Notes: generated by a model from the letters alone, not told the origin. A stretch of 64,000 bases of DNA from VYDC01 sp963667515 (GCA_963667515.2 CAXXXY010000002.1:372001-436000), one strand, 5' to 3'; counted from the stretch's first letter, positions 42,967 through 51,485 are shown. A program made the numbers and translations.

Positions 42967-43755
42967 ATGGCGGCGCCGAGGCACCGCGCACCGCTGCTGG
43001 TCGCCGACGCCGTGCGCGTCGGCGCGGGCATTCTTGACGCTCCCGACGACGACGTGGCGCACCCCGCCAGCCCCGACCCCTGGCGCGAGTCATGGCTCCG
43101 CGCTTACCGCGCGCCGCTCCTCGGCGTGGCGCTCGCGGCCGCCGCGATCGCGCTCGCGTGGCTGGCGCCGGGCGCGGCGCTCGACGGCGCGGAGCGGGCG
43201 CTAGAGGGCGCGCGCGCGCACGACGACGCCACCGCCCGCGCGGTGCTCTCGACGCTGCTCGCGGCGGCTGCGCTGCTGCTCGTCGTCGCGCGCTGGGGCG
43301 CGCGCAGCTCGCCGCGGCGGGCGCTGCGGCTGCCCGACGGCGGCGGGCGGCTGGCCGTGGAGGAGCTCGCCGCGCTGCTCCGGCACGAGCTGGCGGCGAG
43401 CGACGCGGTGGAGGCGGCGCACGTGCGCGTCGAGAACCGCCATCGCCGCGGCGTGGCCGTGGCGGCAGTCGTCGAGGTCGCGCCCGAGGCGCGGCTGGCG
43501 GGCGCCGGCGCGGCGGCGCGAGCGCGGCTCGCCGAGGTGGTCGAGGGGCGGATCGGGCTCGCGCTCGCGGCACCGCCACGCGTCGAGCTACGCTACCGCG
43601 AACTGCGGCTGCGACCGGCCGCGGCGGCTCCAGGGGGCGAGGCCGGGTGGTCCGCGCTGCACGCGCTGGCGCCGGCCGCGCGTGCCGAGCCCGCGGAGCC
43701 GCGGGACGAGCGGAACCGCGACGAGGACGAGCTGCGAGACGAGGCGCTGCGATGA
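42967..43755 (+). CDS. AmaP/Asp23-like two-helix membrane protein
   Basis: A 262-residue protein with two TM helices (LLGVALAAAAIALAWLAPG, about 49-68, and VLSTLLAAAALLLVVARWG, about 90-110). An Asp23-like domain follows, with VEELAALLRHELAASDAVEA and GVAVAAVVEVAPEARL. This is the layout of AmaP, the membrane anchor of Asp23 in Firmicutes. It is a guess by architecture. It is followed by scpB after a short gap. Confidence 0.55.
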   Translation: MAAPRHRAPLLVADAVRVGAGILDAPDDDVAHPASPDPWRESWLRAYRAPLLGVALAAAAIALAWLAPGAALDGAERALEGARAHDDATARAVLSTLLAAAALLLVVARWGARSSPRRALRLPDGGGRLAVEELAALLRHELAASDAVEAAHVRVENRHRRGVAVAAVVEVAPEARLAGAGAAARARLAEVVEGRIGLALAAPPRVELRYRELRLRPAAAAPGGEAGWSALHALAPAARAEPAEPRDERNRDEDELRDEALR

Positions 43756-43804
43756 CGTGCCGCCGTGATGGAGCGCGATGATCCAGGGCGAGGAGCCGAC
43801 CTCG

Positions 43805-44884
43805 ATGTCTGAGCCGCGCGCGCCGGAGCCGGCGGCGGGCGGCGTCGCCACGCTCGACGCCGCGCCCGTCGCCGCCGACGGCGGCGCGGCCCGCCTCGCC
43901 GGCGCGGCCCTCGACGCCAACGCGGCCGCCGACGCTGACGCCGACGCGACCGCGTCCGCCGCGGCCCCCGACGCGCCCGCCCACGCTGACGCGACCCCCG
44001 ACGCTGACGCGCCCGCCGATGTCGACGCGACCGCCGACCCCGATCTCGATGCCGACGCGACCCCCGACCGCGGAGCGACCCCCGATGCCGATGTCGATGT
44101 CGACGCCGACGAGGGCGCCGGTCCGGCCGCTGCCGAGCTCGCGACGCTGCTGGAGGCGCTGCTCTTCGTCTCCGACGGGCCGATCGCGGAGCGCACGCTG
44201 GCGCGCGTGCTGGAGGTGACGCCGCGGCGCGTGGTCGACGCGCTGGACGCGCTGGGCGAGGCGCTCGGCGACGCGGCGGCGGCGCGCGGGCTGCGGCTGC
44301 AGCGCGGGCCCGAGGGCGCGCAGCTCGTGACGGCGCCCGAGGCGGCCGCGGCCGTGGAGGCGCTGCTGGGCCTCGAGGGTGGCCGCCGGCTCTCGGCGGC
44401 GGCGATGGAGACGCTCGCGATCGTCGCCTACCGCCAGCCCGTCACGCGCGGGCAGATCGAGCGCATCCGCGGCGTCTCCAGCGACGCTGCGATCGCCACG
44501 CTCCGCGCGCGCGAGCTGATCACCGCGGTCGGGCGCGCGCCCGGCCCCGGCCGTCCCACGCTCTTCGGCACGACGCAGCGCTTCCTGGGGCAGTTCGGCC
44601 TGGAGCACCCGCGGCAGCTGCCCCCGCTGCCGCCGGACATCGCGCCGCTCGCCGAGGCGGTCGTCTCGCAGCTCGCGCTGCCGGACGCGGGCGCGCCCGC
44701 CGACGGAGGCGCGGGCGGAGGCGCCGGCGAGGCCCTCGACGTGCCGCCCGCGGCGGGCTCGCCGCCGCCGCCGCTCGCCGCCGCGGCGCCGCCGCCCGCC
44801 GAGGCCGACGCCGCGCCCCCGGACTCGATCCCGGAGCTACGCGCCCCGCCCGGCTTCGACGCGGCCACGCCGCCTCTGGGCTAG
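43805..44884 (+). CDS. scpB: Segregation and condensation protein B
   Basis: ScpB is the winged-helix kleisin-interacting subunit of the SMC-ScpAB condensin. The fold runs from ELATLLEALLFVSDGPIAER to LFGTTQRFLGQFGLEHPRQL, with the signature LSAAAMETLAIVAYRQPVTR, GQIERIRGVSSDAAIATLRA. The first 100 residues are an Asp/Ala-rich low-complexity run and the last 90 are Pro/Ala-rich, which makes it about 359 residues against a usual 180-250. ATG 43805 has AGGAG upstream; ATG 43778 is possible. scpA, normally adjacent, is absent. Confidence 0.9.
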   Translation: MSEPRAPEPAAGGVATLDAAPVAADGGAARLAGAALDANAAADADADATASAAAPDAPAHADATPDADAPADVDATADPDLDADATPDRGATPDADVDVDADEGAGPAAAELATLLEALLFVSDGPIAERTLARVLEVTPRRVVDALDALGEALGDAAAARGLRLQRGPEGAQLVTAPEAAAAVEALLGLEGGRRLSAAAMETLAIVAYRQPVTRGQIERIRGVSSDAAIATLRARELITAVGRAPGPGRPTLFGTTQRFLGQFGLEHPRQLPPLPPDIAPLAEAVVSQLALPDAGAPADGGAGGGAGEALDVPPAAGSPPPPLAAAAPPPAEADAAPPDSIPELRAPPGFDAATPPLG

Positions 44885-44892
44885 GCCGCGCG

Positions 44893-45189
44893 GTGGCGAT
44901 CGTCGGCGTGCTGCTGACACTGCGTCTCTTCGAAGTGCAGAGCCGCAAGGAGAAGCGCGCAATTGTGCGCTCGGTGGTGGAGCGGCTGCGCACGCGGCTG
45001 CGGCTCTCGGCCGCCGAGGTGGGGATGCAGGAGCGGCTGCAGGCCGCGCAGATTGGCTTCGCGGCGGTCTCCGGCGAGCTCGGCGCCGCGCGCCACCTGG
45101 CCGACGAGGCTCGGCGCTTCGTAGACGACGAGCTGATCGGCCGCGGCGAGGTCGTCGCCACGGAGGTCGAGGAGCTGACGCTCGGCTAG
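44893..45189 (+). CDS. DUF503 (YlxP-like) small protein
   Basis: A 98-residue protein with the DUF503 pattern: AIVGVLLTLRLFEVQSRKEK, RAIVRSVVERLRTRLRLSAA, then GFAAVSGELGAARHLADEA. YlxP homologues in Firmicutes sit beside infB-rbfA and bind ribosomes or RNA, but their role is unclear. Start is GTG 44893, eight bases after the scpB stop. Confidence 0.85.
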   Translation: MAIVGVLLTLRLFEVQSRKEKRAIVRSVVERLRTRLRLSAAEVGMQERLQAAQIGFAAVSGELGAARHLADEARRFVDDELIGRGEVVATEVEELTLG

Positions 45190-45195
45190 CGCGCG

Positions 45196-45684
45196 GTGCT
45201 GATCCTCGGGAACTCGGGCGCGGGCAAGACGACGGTGGCGCGGGCGCTGGCCGAGGAGCACGACCTCGCGCTCCTGGACCTCGACGCCGTGGTGTGGGAG
45301 CCGCACCGCGTCGCGGTCGCGCGGCCGGCGGCGGCGGTGCGCGCCGACCTCGATCGGTTCGCGGCGCGACACGGGCGCTCGATCGTCAAGGGCAGCTACG
45401 AGCGCTGGATCGCCCGGCTCGCGCCGCACGCCTCGGAGCTGCGCTCCCTCCACCCGGGCGTCGAGCGCTGCCTCGCGAACCACGCCCGCCGGCCCTGGGA
45501 GCCAGCGAAGTACGATCGGCCCGAGCAGCAGGAGGAGCGGCGCGCGGCGCTGGCGGAGTGGGTGCGCCGCTACGCCGTGCGCGACGACGACCACGGGCTG
45601 GCCGCGCACCGCGCGCTGTTCGAGGCGTTCGCGGGGCCGAAGCGCGAGTACGCCGCAGCCGATCTGCCGCTCGACGCGCGCTAG
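45196..45684 (+). CDS. P-loop NTPase, adenylate-kinase-like (FlaR-type)
   Basis: A 162-residue P-loop protein. Walker A is GNSGAGKTTVARALAEEHD, followed by LLDLDAVVWEP, the substrate-side motif of small FlaR/shikimate-kinase-like proteins. IVKGSYERWI and RPWEPAKYDRPEQQEERRA are lid-like. No substrate can be assigned. GTG 45196 begins six bases after the previous stop. It is the last gene of the run before a hairpin at 45716. Confidence 0.7.
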   Translation: MLILGNSGAGKTTVARALAEEHDLALLDLDAVVWEPHRVAVARPAAAVRADLDRFAARHGRSIVKGSYERWIARLAPHASELRSLHPGVERCLANHARRPWEPAKYDRPEQQEERRAALAEWVRRYAVRDDDHGLAAHRALFEAFAGPKREYAAADLPLDAR

Positions 45685-45715
45685 CCGGGCCCCGGGCACG
45701 GACGACGGACGCGAA

Positions 45716-45743
45716 GAGGGGGGCGCCCGACCGGCGCCCCCTC
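45716..45743. terminator. Bidirectional terminator hairpin
   Basis: GAGGGGGGCGCC (45716-45727) pairs with GGCGCCCCCTC (45733-45743), with one bulged base. It lies between the plus-strand P-loop gene and the minus-strand small gene that ends at 45771. Neither side has a strong T-run. Confidence 0.5.
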
Positions 45744-45770
45744 GCTGCTTCGTGGCTGCCGGTCGCCGCG

Positions 45771-45911
45771 CTATGGCTCGCTGCGGGTCACGCGCCGCGC
45801 GCGCTCCTCCGCCAGCAGGTCCGCGCGGACCTCGCCCATGGTCGGGGCGCTGGCGCGCCCCAGGGCCACGATTCCGTTGTATCGCTCCAGCACGTTGCTC
45901 AGAATGCTCAC
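45771..45911 (-). CDS. 46-residue protein of unknown function
   Basis: A short frame with a strong AGGGAGGAT ribosome site seven bases before GTG 45911. It reads SILSNVLERYNGIVALGRAS, then APTMGEVRADLLAEERARRV and TRSEP. The amphipathic helices, non-repetitive composition and ribosome site argue for coding. No family recognised; it could be an antitoxin-like or regulatory small protein. A candidate promoter lies 230 bases upstream. Confidence 0.55.
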   Translation of the reverse strand: MSILSNVLERYNGIVALGRASAPTMGEVRADLLAEERARRVTRSEP

Positions 45912-46398
45912 GGGATCCTCCCTGGACGTGGCCCGGGCCTACACCCTTGACCTCGCCCCTACTGCCAGTCGCCGTCACATCCGATCATCGACGGCGCAAT
46001 CTCTATCCACAAGTGATGGTGCACACAAGCACGTTAAAACTACGTAACGCCCTGAGTCGAGAGGCGCCGCTGCCGCACCCGCTGACCGACGATCGTCCTA
46101 CGGAGACAGGGGAATCGAGGTCGCGCCGCATGCCGATCGACGCCAAAGTAACGGTACTGAACACGAGCGCGAAAGTCAAGAATACCCCCGCGGGGGCTGG
46201 CGCGGTCGGCGGCCGGGGCGCACGCCGAATGAGATCGTCTCCCCTGGCTGAAGGAGGTCCGCGCGCCCTCAGGCGCCCGCTACCGTGACCGGCCCGTCCC
46301 CTCGGCTCTCGAACGTCACGGTCTCGTGGCGACCGCAGGTGAACGCCGGCGAGGTGAGTGCCACGATCACCAACGTGTCCGGGCCGCGCGACGGCCGG
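45912..46398. other. Lower-GC intergenic stretch upstream of the 46-residue gene
   Basis: 487 bases with visibly lower GC than the surroundings (about 45960-46180). It holds a minus-strand promoter candidate (46151-46179), a CCCCCGCGGGGG palindrome (46185-46196) and a small inverted repeat around CGTTAAAACTACGTAACG. Just after the rimO stop, the minus strand encodes TLVIVALTSPAFTCGRHETV, then TFESRGDGPVTVAGA and a stop, which looks like the end of a secreted-protein gene without its beginning. Confidence 0.5.
46151..46179 (-). promoter_or_regulatory. Sigma70-type promoter candidate
   Basis: On the minus strand TTGACT (46179-46174) and TACCGT (46156-46151) are 17 bases apart. It points toward the 46-residue gene, leaving a 5' leader of about 230 bases. 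Confidence 0.45.
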
Positions 46399-47757
46399 TC
46401 ACGACACCGGCTGTCGCTCAGGGCCCCGTGCCGGATCTGCGGGAAGAGCTGCGGCTGCAGCCTCGACGGGGGAGAGCATCAGGTCGTAGGGGAGGGCGCC
46501 GTCGACGCCGGCGCGGACCAGCGTGCCAGCCGCGAACTCGCCCTTGAGCAGCGCGAGGCCGTCCACTTCGGGCGCGTCGCGGTAGGTGCGGCCGACGACG
46601 ACGGGACCGGCGGCGCCCGGCGACTCGACGGGCTGCGCCGACTCCACGAGCACGTCCAGCTCGCGGCCGACCAGCGCGCGGTTGTGCTGAAGGGAGATGC
46701 CCTGCGCCAGCTCCATGAGCCGTCCGTAGCGCTCCTCCGTCAGCTCGGCGGCGGGCAGGCCGGCGAGCTCGGCGGCGGGCGTGCCCGGCTGCGGTGAGTA
46801 GGGGAACGCGCCCACGTGGTCGAAGCGCTGCTCCTCCACGAAGGCGAGCAGCTCCTCGAACTCGGCGTCGCTCTCGCCGGGGAAGCCGACGATGAAGGTG
46901 GTGCGGATCGCCACCTCGGGCATCGCCGCGCGCACCGTATCGAGGCTCTGCCGCGCCACGCGCAGGCTCGGCCGCTTCATGCGCCGCAGCACCGCGTCCG
47001 ATCCGTGCTGCAGCGGGATGTCGAGGTACGGCACCACGTTGGGCAGCCGCGCCATCGTCTCCGCCAGCCGCGGCGTGACGCGGCCGGGGTAGGCGTACAT
47101 CAGCCGAATCCACGGCACCCCGGGCACGGCGGCCGACAGCTCCTCCAGCAGCCCCGCGAGGCCGTCGCGCTCGCCCTCGTCCTCGGCGTAGGCCGTCGAG
47201 TCCTGCGCGACGAGCACCAGCTCGCTCACGCCCGCCGAGGCGTAGGCGCGCGCCTCGGCCAGCAGCCGCTCGCGTGACGCCGAGTGCATCCGGCCCTTGA
47301 TCGTGGGGATGATGCAGAAGGTGCACGGCCGGTCGCAGCCATCCGAGATCTTGAGGTACGCCGAGGGCGTGCCCGGCCCGACCAGCGGCTGGGGCTCGGG
47401 GATGTCGTAGCGCGGGTCCGCGGGCCCGACCGCCGCGGCGATGCGGTCCCACGCCTCGACGCCGAAGGTGGCGTCCACGCTGGGAACGGCCTCGCGCACC
47501 TCCTGCTCCGCGATCTCGGTCATGCAGCCGACCACGTAGAGGCGCTGCCCGGGCGAGCGCGCCTCGTCCAGCTCGCGGATCACGGAGATCGATTCGTCCT
47601 TCGCGGCGTCGATGAAGCCGCAGGTGTTCACCAGCAGCAGCTCGGCGTCGGCGGGCTCGGCGACGGCGCGGTGGCGCCCGTTGCGCAGCGCCTGCTCCAG
47701 CCGCATCGAGTCGACGGTGTTCTTGGCGCAGCCCAGGGTCACCACGTGATAGCGCAT
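46399..47757 (-). CDS. rimO: Ribosomal protein uS12 methylthiotransferase RimO
   Basis: A 452-residue radical SAM methylthiotransferase acting on Asp88/89 of S12. The UPF0004 domain has VVTLGCAKNTVDSM, LLVNTCGFIDAAKDESI and VVGCMTEIA, giving the three auxiliary-cluster Cys. The radical SAM motif is SDGCDRPCTFCIIPTIKGRM (CxxxCxxC). SELVLVAQDSTAYAED and LDIPLQHGSDAVLRRMKRP are RimO hallmarks that separate it from MiaB. A TRAM-like end follows. ATG 47757 is placed by MRYHVVTLGC. The frame runs 12 codons further upstream. Confidence 0.95.
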   Translation of the reverse strand: MRYHVVTLGCAKNTVDSMRLEQALRNGRHRAVAEPADAELLLVNTCGFIDAAKDESISVIRELDEARSPGQRLYVVGCMTEIAEQEVREAVPSVDATFGVEAWDRIAAAVGPADPRYDIPEPQPLVGPGTPSAYLKISDGCDRPCTFCIIPTIKGRMHSASRERLLAEARAYASAGVSELVLVAQDSTAYAEDEGERDGLAGLLEELSAAVPGVPWIRLMYAYPGRVTPRLAETMARLPNVVPYLDIPLQHGSDAVLRRMKRPSLRVARQSLDTVRAAMPEVAIRTTFIVGFPGESDAEFEELLAFVEEQRFDHVGAFPYSPQPGTPAAELAGLPAAELTEERYGRLMELAQGISLQHNRALVGRELDVLVESAQPVESPGAAGPVVVGRTYRDAPEVDGLALLKGEFAAGTLVRAGVDGALPYDLMLSPVEAAAAALPADPARGPERQPVS

Positions 47758-47837
47758 CGCCCCAAGGCTCGGGGGCGGCGCGCGCCGCGTCAAATGGCGC
47801 CCCCCCCCCGCCCCCGTGCGCCAGGCGTGCGCCCGCC

Positions 47838-48746
47838 CTACGGCGAGCCCGCCGAGACGACGAGCGCGACGGTCACGCCCTCGCGGAGCGGCTCGCCCGC
47901 CTGGGGCGACTGCGCGAAGACGCGGCCCGCGGGCGCCTCGGCGGTGGCCACCTCGAACACGGCGGGCGTCAGCCCGAGCTCCCCGAGATGCGCGCGCGCC
48001 TCCTCCAGCGAAACGCCGACGAAATCGGGCGTCGTCCCCGCCTCGGCGGACGGGACGGTCGGCTCGACGGCGGCGCCCCCGGCTCCGGTCGCGCCGCCCG
48101 TCGCCTCGCCATCAGCGCCCGGCGAGGCCGCGGCGGTGGCCGTCGGCGTCGCGAGCGCTGCGTCCGCCGCCTCGTCGTCGCCGCCGCGCAGCTGCAGCGC
48201 GAGCACCGCCGCCGCGGCGACGACGGCGATCGCGGTGACGATCGCCAGCACGACGCGCGCGTTGAGCGCCTCCAGCGGGGGCGTGCCACCACTGCGGCGC
48301 AGGCCCGGCAGTGGCTCCAGGCCGACGGGGCGCGGCAGCTCCGCCGGCAGCGCCGCGACGAGGTCCTCGGGGTCGAGCGCCAGGTGGCGGCCGTAGGAGC
48401 GCAGGAAGCCGCGCGTGTAGATCGGCGCCGGCAGCGCGTCCCAGCGCTCCGCCTCCAGCGCCTCCAGGTAGCTGCGGTTGATGCGGGTGTCGCGCTCGAT
48501 GTCGCTCAGCGTCAGGCCGCGCTCGGCGCGGCGGCGCCGCAGCGCCTCGCCGATGGCACCGGCCTCGGCGGCGGGTGCCTCGTCGTGAGGCGGCTCGGGC
48601 CCGATCTGCGAGCGGCCGAGCCTGCCCGAGCGCCCCGTCAGCGGCGGCGCGAACGGCTCGGGCTCGGCGGGCTCGCCGGCCCGGGAGCCGGCGCCGAGGC
48701 CCGCCCCCGCCTCCTCGCCGCTCGCGCCGGGGCGCCGCCCCGCCAT
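47838..48746 (-). CDS. RodZ-type HTH protein with TM helix and PASTA domain
   Basis: A 302-residue protein. After a disordered N-terminus, residues 65-130 are a Cro/C1-type RodZ HTH (GEALRRRRAERGLTLSDIER, RINRSYLEALEAERWDALPA, YTRGFLRSYGRHL). A TM helix follows (VVLAIVTAIAVVAAAAVLAL, about 165-185), then a Ala/Gly/Thr-rich spacer. The last 65 residues form one PASTA domain (FVGVSLEEARAHLGELGLTP, GRVFAQSPQAGEPLREGVTV). RodZ binds MreB and shapes the wall; PASTA binds muropeptides. The usual RodZ C-terminal domain is absent. The start overlaps the ADH stop (TGATG). Confidence 0.8.
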   Translation of the reverse strand: MAGRRPGASGEEAGAGLGAGSRAGEPAEPEPFAPPLTGRSGRLGRSQIGPEPPHDEAPAAEAGAIGEALRRRRAERGLTLSDIERDTRINRSYLEALEAERWDALPAPIYTRGFLRSYGRHLALDPEDLVAALPAELPRPVGLEPLPGLRRSGGTPPLEALNARVVLAIVTAIAVVAAAAVLALQLRGGDDEAADAALATPTATAAASPGADGEATGGATGAGGAAVEPTVPSAEAGTTPDFVGVSLEEARAHLGELGLTPAVFEVATAEAPAGRVFAQSPQAGEPLREGVTVALVVSAGSP

Positions 48747-49792
48747 CAGCGGCTGTCGACGCCGGGGAACTCGACGAGCGACTTCAGCCCGGAGAGCGAG
48801 AGCCGCGACGCGTACGCCTCGGGCGCCTGCTCGATGCCGTAGCGGTTGGTGAGCAGCTCCTCCACGTGGGGGAGCGATCCGAGCAGCGCCAGCGTGCGCC
48901 GGTACTGGTCGGTGGTGGCGTTCTGCGATCCCGAGAGCACGACCTCGCCGTAGTGCAGCGCGTTCAGGTCGAGGGCGATCGTGGAGTCGGGCGGGAAGCC
49001 GGCGAAGAGGTTGACCACGCCCTGCTTCGCGACCAGCGCCAGCGCCTGCTCCGCGAGCGCCGCCACGCCGACGGAGACGACGACGGCGTCCGCGCCGTAG
49101 CCGCCCGTGGCCTCCTGCACGCGCGCGGCGATGTCGTCCGTCGCGGGGTCGAGCACGATCTCCGCGCCCCAGCGCCGTGCGACCTCGCGACGCTCGGCGA
49201 CGGGCTCGGAGACGATGACGGGCGCCGCGCCCGCGGCCCGCCCCAGCAGCACGTGCAGCAGCCCCATCGGCCCCGCGCCGAGGATCACGAGCGCGCTGCC
49301 CGGCCGCACGTCGCAGAGCTCAATCGAGTTGAGCGTGCACGCCACCGGCTCGGCGATCGCCGCGACCGAGAGCGGCAGTCCCGCCGGCACCGGCAGCACG
49401 TGGCCGAGCGAGACGATCTCGGCGGGCACGAGCATCTGCTCCGCGAAGCCGCCGTCGAGGTCGTAGCCGAGCGTGCGCCGAGCGATGCAGCGGTTGCGGC
49501 GCCCGCGCACGCAGAAGCGGCAGCGCCCGCAGGCGAGGATCGGGCAGATCACGACGCGGTCACCGATGGCGTGCCCCTCGACGCCCTCGCCCACCGCATC
49601 GATGACGCCGGAGAGCTCGTGGCCGGGGACGACGCCGGCGGCGGCGTGCTTCTCGCCGCGGTAGACGCGCACGTCGGAGGCGCAGAGCGCCGCCGCCGCG
49701 ATGCGCAGCCGCAGCTCGCCCGGGCCGGGCTCGGGCGTCGCCCGCTCCTCGACGGTGACCTCGCCGGGGCGGTGGAAGATGGTCGCTCGCAC
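48746..49792 (-). CDS. Zinc-dependent alcohol dehydrogenase (MDR family)
   Basis: A 348-residue medium-chain dehydrogenase. Catalytic zinc ligands are in AALCASDVRVYRG and VPGHELSGVI; the structural zinc site is CGRCRFCVRGRRNRC. The Rossmann motif is LVILGAGPMGLLHVL and the acidic residue after the second strand is in VIVSEPVAERR, suggesting NAD over NADP. It resembles sorbitol/threonine dehydrogenases; the substrate is open. Start GTG 49792. It overlaps the downstream HTH-PASTA gene by one base. Confidence 0.88.
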   Translation of the reverse strand: MRATIFHRPGEVTVEERATPEPGPGELRLRIAAAALCASDVRVYRGEKHAAAGVVPGHELSGVIDAVGEGVEGHAIGDRVVICPILACGRCRFCVRGRRNRCIARRTLGYDLDGGFAEQMLVPAEIVSLGHVLPVPAGLPLSVAAIAEPVACTLNSIELCDVRPGSALVILGAGPMGLLHVLLGRAAGAAPVIVSEPVAERREVARRWGAEIVLDPATDDIAARVQEATGGYGADAVVVSVGVAALAEQALALVAKQGVVNLFAGFPPDSTIALDLNALHYGEVVLSGSQNATTDQYRRTLALLGSLPHVEELLTNRYGIEQAPEAYASRLSLSGLKSLVEFPGVDSR

Positions 49793-49846
49793 GGCTGGCT
49801 CCGTTTCGCTCGAGGCTTCGCGGGGCCGCCCGAGTATCGCTCTTTT

Positions 49847-49898
49847 TCGAGTGCAGCGTTCCGCTGGCAGCGTTCCGCTGCACTCGAGGGGCTGCCGC
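49847..49898. repeat. Hairpin plus second copy of the 32-bp dispersed repeat
   Basis: TCGAGTGCAGCG (49847-49858) and its complement (49876-49887) bracket a direct repeat of GCAGCGTTCCGCTG. The 32 bases at 49867-49898 are identical to 34677-34708. The structure lies upstream of the alcohol dehydrogenase start, in a 240-base spacer that holds no gene. Confidence 0.75.
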
Positions 49899-50034
49899 TC
49901 CTGCTCGACGGTCTCGTGGCTGGTGGCGGCGCGCCAGGGGGCGCCGAGGGCCGCGCGGCGCGTCGATGCTACGCGCGTCGACCCTCGGCTGCGGCGCGGA
50001 CTGCGAGCGGGGGCGGTGCGGTCGGCGCGCTAGC

Positions 50035-51084
50035 TGTAGTTCCCACGTAGGTTGTTGACAGGATGAGGGGCCTCGCCCGCTGCTGTGTGTGACAGCACGG
50101 CAGTAGCGAGGAGAGGACACCCTCATGGCCCATCGTAACGCGCGGCTGACGCCGCTGACCCGACTCGAGCTCGTGCGGGAAGTGGACGCCGGCTGGCCCC
50201 AGGCTGAGGTCGCTCGCCACTTCCGCGTCTCCCGCCACACCGTTGCCAAGTGGCTGGGGCGCTTCCGGGCGGAGGGAGCGGCAGGGCTCGAGGACCGCAG
50301 CTCCGCCCCGCGCGCGCATCCTCGGCGCACGCCGCCCGAGCTGGAGCGACGCATCTGCGCCGTGCGACGCACGCAGGGATTCGGGCCGCATCGCATCCAG
50401 TGGGCGCTCGGGGTCGCCCGCTCCACGGTCTACGCCGTGCTGCGGCGCCGCGGCCTCAACCGGCTCGACCGCCTGCACCGCGTCACCCGGGAGCCGGTCC
50501 GCTACGAGCACGACGCCCCCGGCGACCTGCTGCATCTCGACGTGAAGAAGCTCGGGCGCGTCCCCGAGGGCGGCGGCAAGCGAATGGCGCCTGGCTTCGC
50601 CGAGACGCGCTCCGGGCCGCATTCGCGGCGTTCGCTGGGGCTGGAGTACCTACACGTCGCCGTCGACGACCACAGCCGTTACGCCTACGTCTCCGTCCTG
50701 CCCGACGAGCGTGGCGCGAGCTGCGCCGCCTTCCTCGAGCAGGCGCTCGCGGCCTTCCGCCGGCGTGGCGTGCGCGTGCGCCGGGTCCTGACCGACAACG
50801 CGAAGGCCTACACCGTCGCCCGCAGCTTCCACGGCGCCGCCGCTGCCGCAGACGTGCGGCTGTCGCACACGCGGCCCTACCGCCCGCAGACGAACGGCAA
50901 AGCCGAGCGTTTCATCCAGATCCTGCAGAACGAGTGGGCCTACGCCCGCCCCTACCGCTCCAACGCCGAGCGGCTGCGCCAGCTCCCACGCTGGCTCTAC
51001 CGCTACAATCACCGCCGACCGCACGGCGGCGTCGGCGGGGCCGTCCCCGCCTCCCGCCTGTGAACAACCTTCCTGGGTAGTACA
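50035..51084 (+). mobile_element. IS481-family insertion sequence, copy 4
   Basis: A 1050-bp copy 20 kb from the others. The flanks are GCTAGC (50029-50034) and CCTAGC (51085-51090), a CTAG-centred duplication with one base changed. The right-hand copy supplies the rpsT stop codon. One synonymous base change (CAT CCT for CAT CCC, about 50320) separates it from copy 1. Confidence 0.93.
50125..51063 (+). CDS. IS481-family transposase, copy 4
   Basis: The 312-residue product is identical in sequence to the other three; its catalytic residues are intact. It converges on rpsT. Confidence 0.95.
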   Translation: MAHRNARLTPLTRLELVREVDAGWPQAEVARHFRVSRHTVAKWLGRFRAEGAAGLEDRSSAPRAHPRRTPPELERRICAVRRTQGFGPHRIQWALGVARSTVYAVLRRRGLNRLDRLHRVTREPVRYEHDAPGDLLHLDVKKLGRVPEGGGKRMAPGFAETRSGPHSRRSLGLEYLHVAVDDHSRYAYVSVLPDERGASCAAFLEQALAAFRRRGVRVRRVLTDNAKAYTVARSFHGAAAAADVRLSHTRPYRPQTNGKAERFIQILQNEWAYARPYRSNAERLRQLPRWLYRYNHRRPHGGVGGAVPASRL

Positions 51085-51085
51085 C

Positions 51086-51355
51086 CTAGCCGGCGGTGGC
51101 GGCGCGGCGGAGCTGCTGCGCCAGGCGTGACTTGCGGCGTGAGGCGGCGTTGGCGTGGATGATGTTGCGCCGCGCCGCGCTGTCCAGCGCAGCCTGCGCC
51201 GCGCGCACCAGCTCGCCCGCCTCGGGCGCACCGTCGGCGATCGCCTCCCGGGCGTCGCGCACGGCGCGCGCCGCTCGGGTGCGGTAGGGGCGCAGTCGCT
51301 CGGCGCGCCGCTCGTTCTGGCGCACGCGCTTCAGCGCCGCGGGGGAGTTCGCCAT
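51086..51355 (-). CDS. rpsT: 30S ribosomal protein S20
   Basis: An 89-residue basic protein binding 16S rRNA. MANSPAALKRVRQNERRAER is the S20 start, and the C-terminus ANAASRRKSRLAQQLRRAAT keeps the conserved HxNxAARxKSRL pattern (HANAASRRKSRL). Length fits the family. The frame is open upstream but ATG 51355 is the only sensible start. The stop is inside the IS481 target duplication, so insertion changed only its 3' UTR. It diverges from murJ. Confidence 0.95.
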   Translation of the reverse strand: MANSPAALKRVRQNERRAERLRPYRTRAARAVRDAREAIADGAPEAGELVRAAQAALDSAARRNIIHANAASRRKSRLAQQLRRAATAG

Positions 51356-51485
51356 CTCGTCTCCCGGCCCTCGAGCCTGTGTGGGGCGCGCCGCATCGGG
51401 CGGGCGCGCGGTGGGCGATCGTAGCGGGGCGGCGCGGCGGCGTCCATCCTTGCCCCCGGCGGGGCCCGCGAGCAGGATCGCGCCG

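Noticed and set aside
42839..44608. Minus-strand N-terminal extension of the amidohydrolase frame
   Set aside because: Low-complexity Arg/Ala/Val repeats antisense to scpB; the enzyme starts naturally at MRAVIVDVHTH.
46285..46797. Plus-strand frame antisense to the end of rimO
   Set aside because: It runs deep into rimO as a shadow frame; the family signal is on the minus strand.
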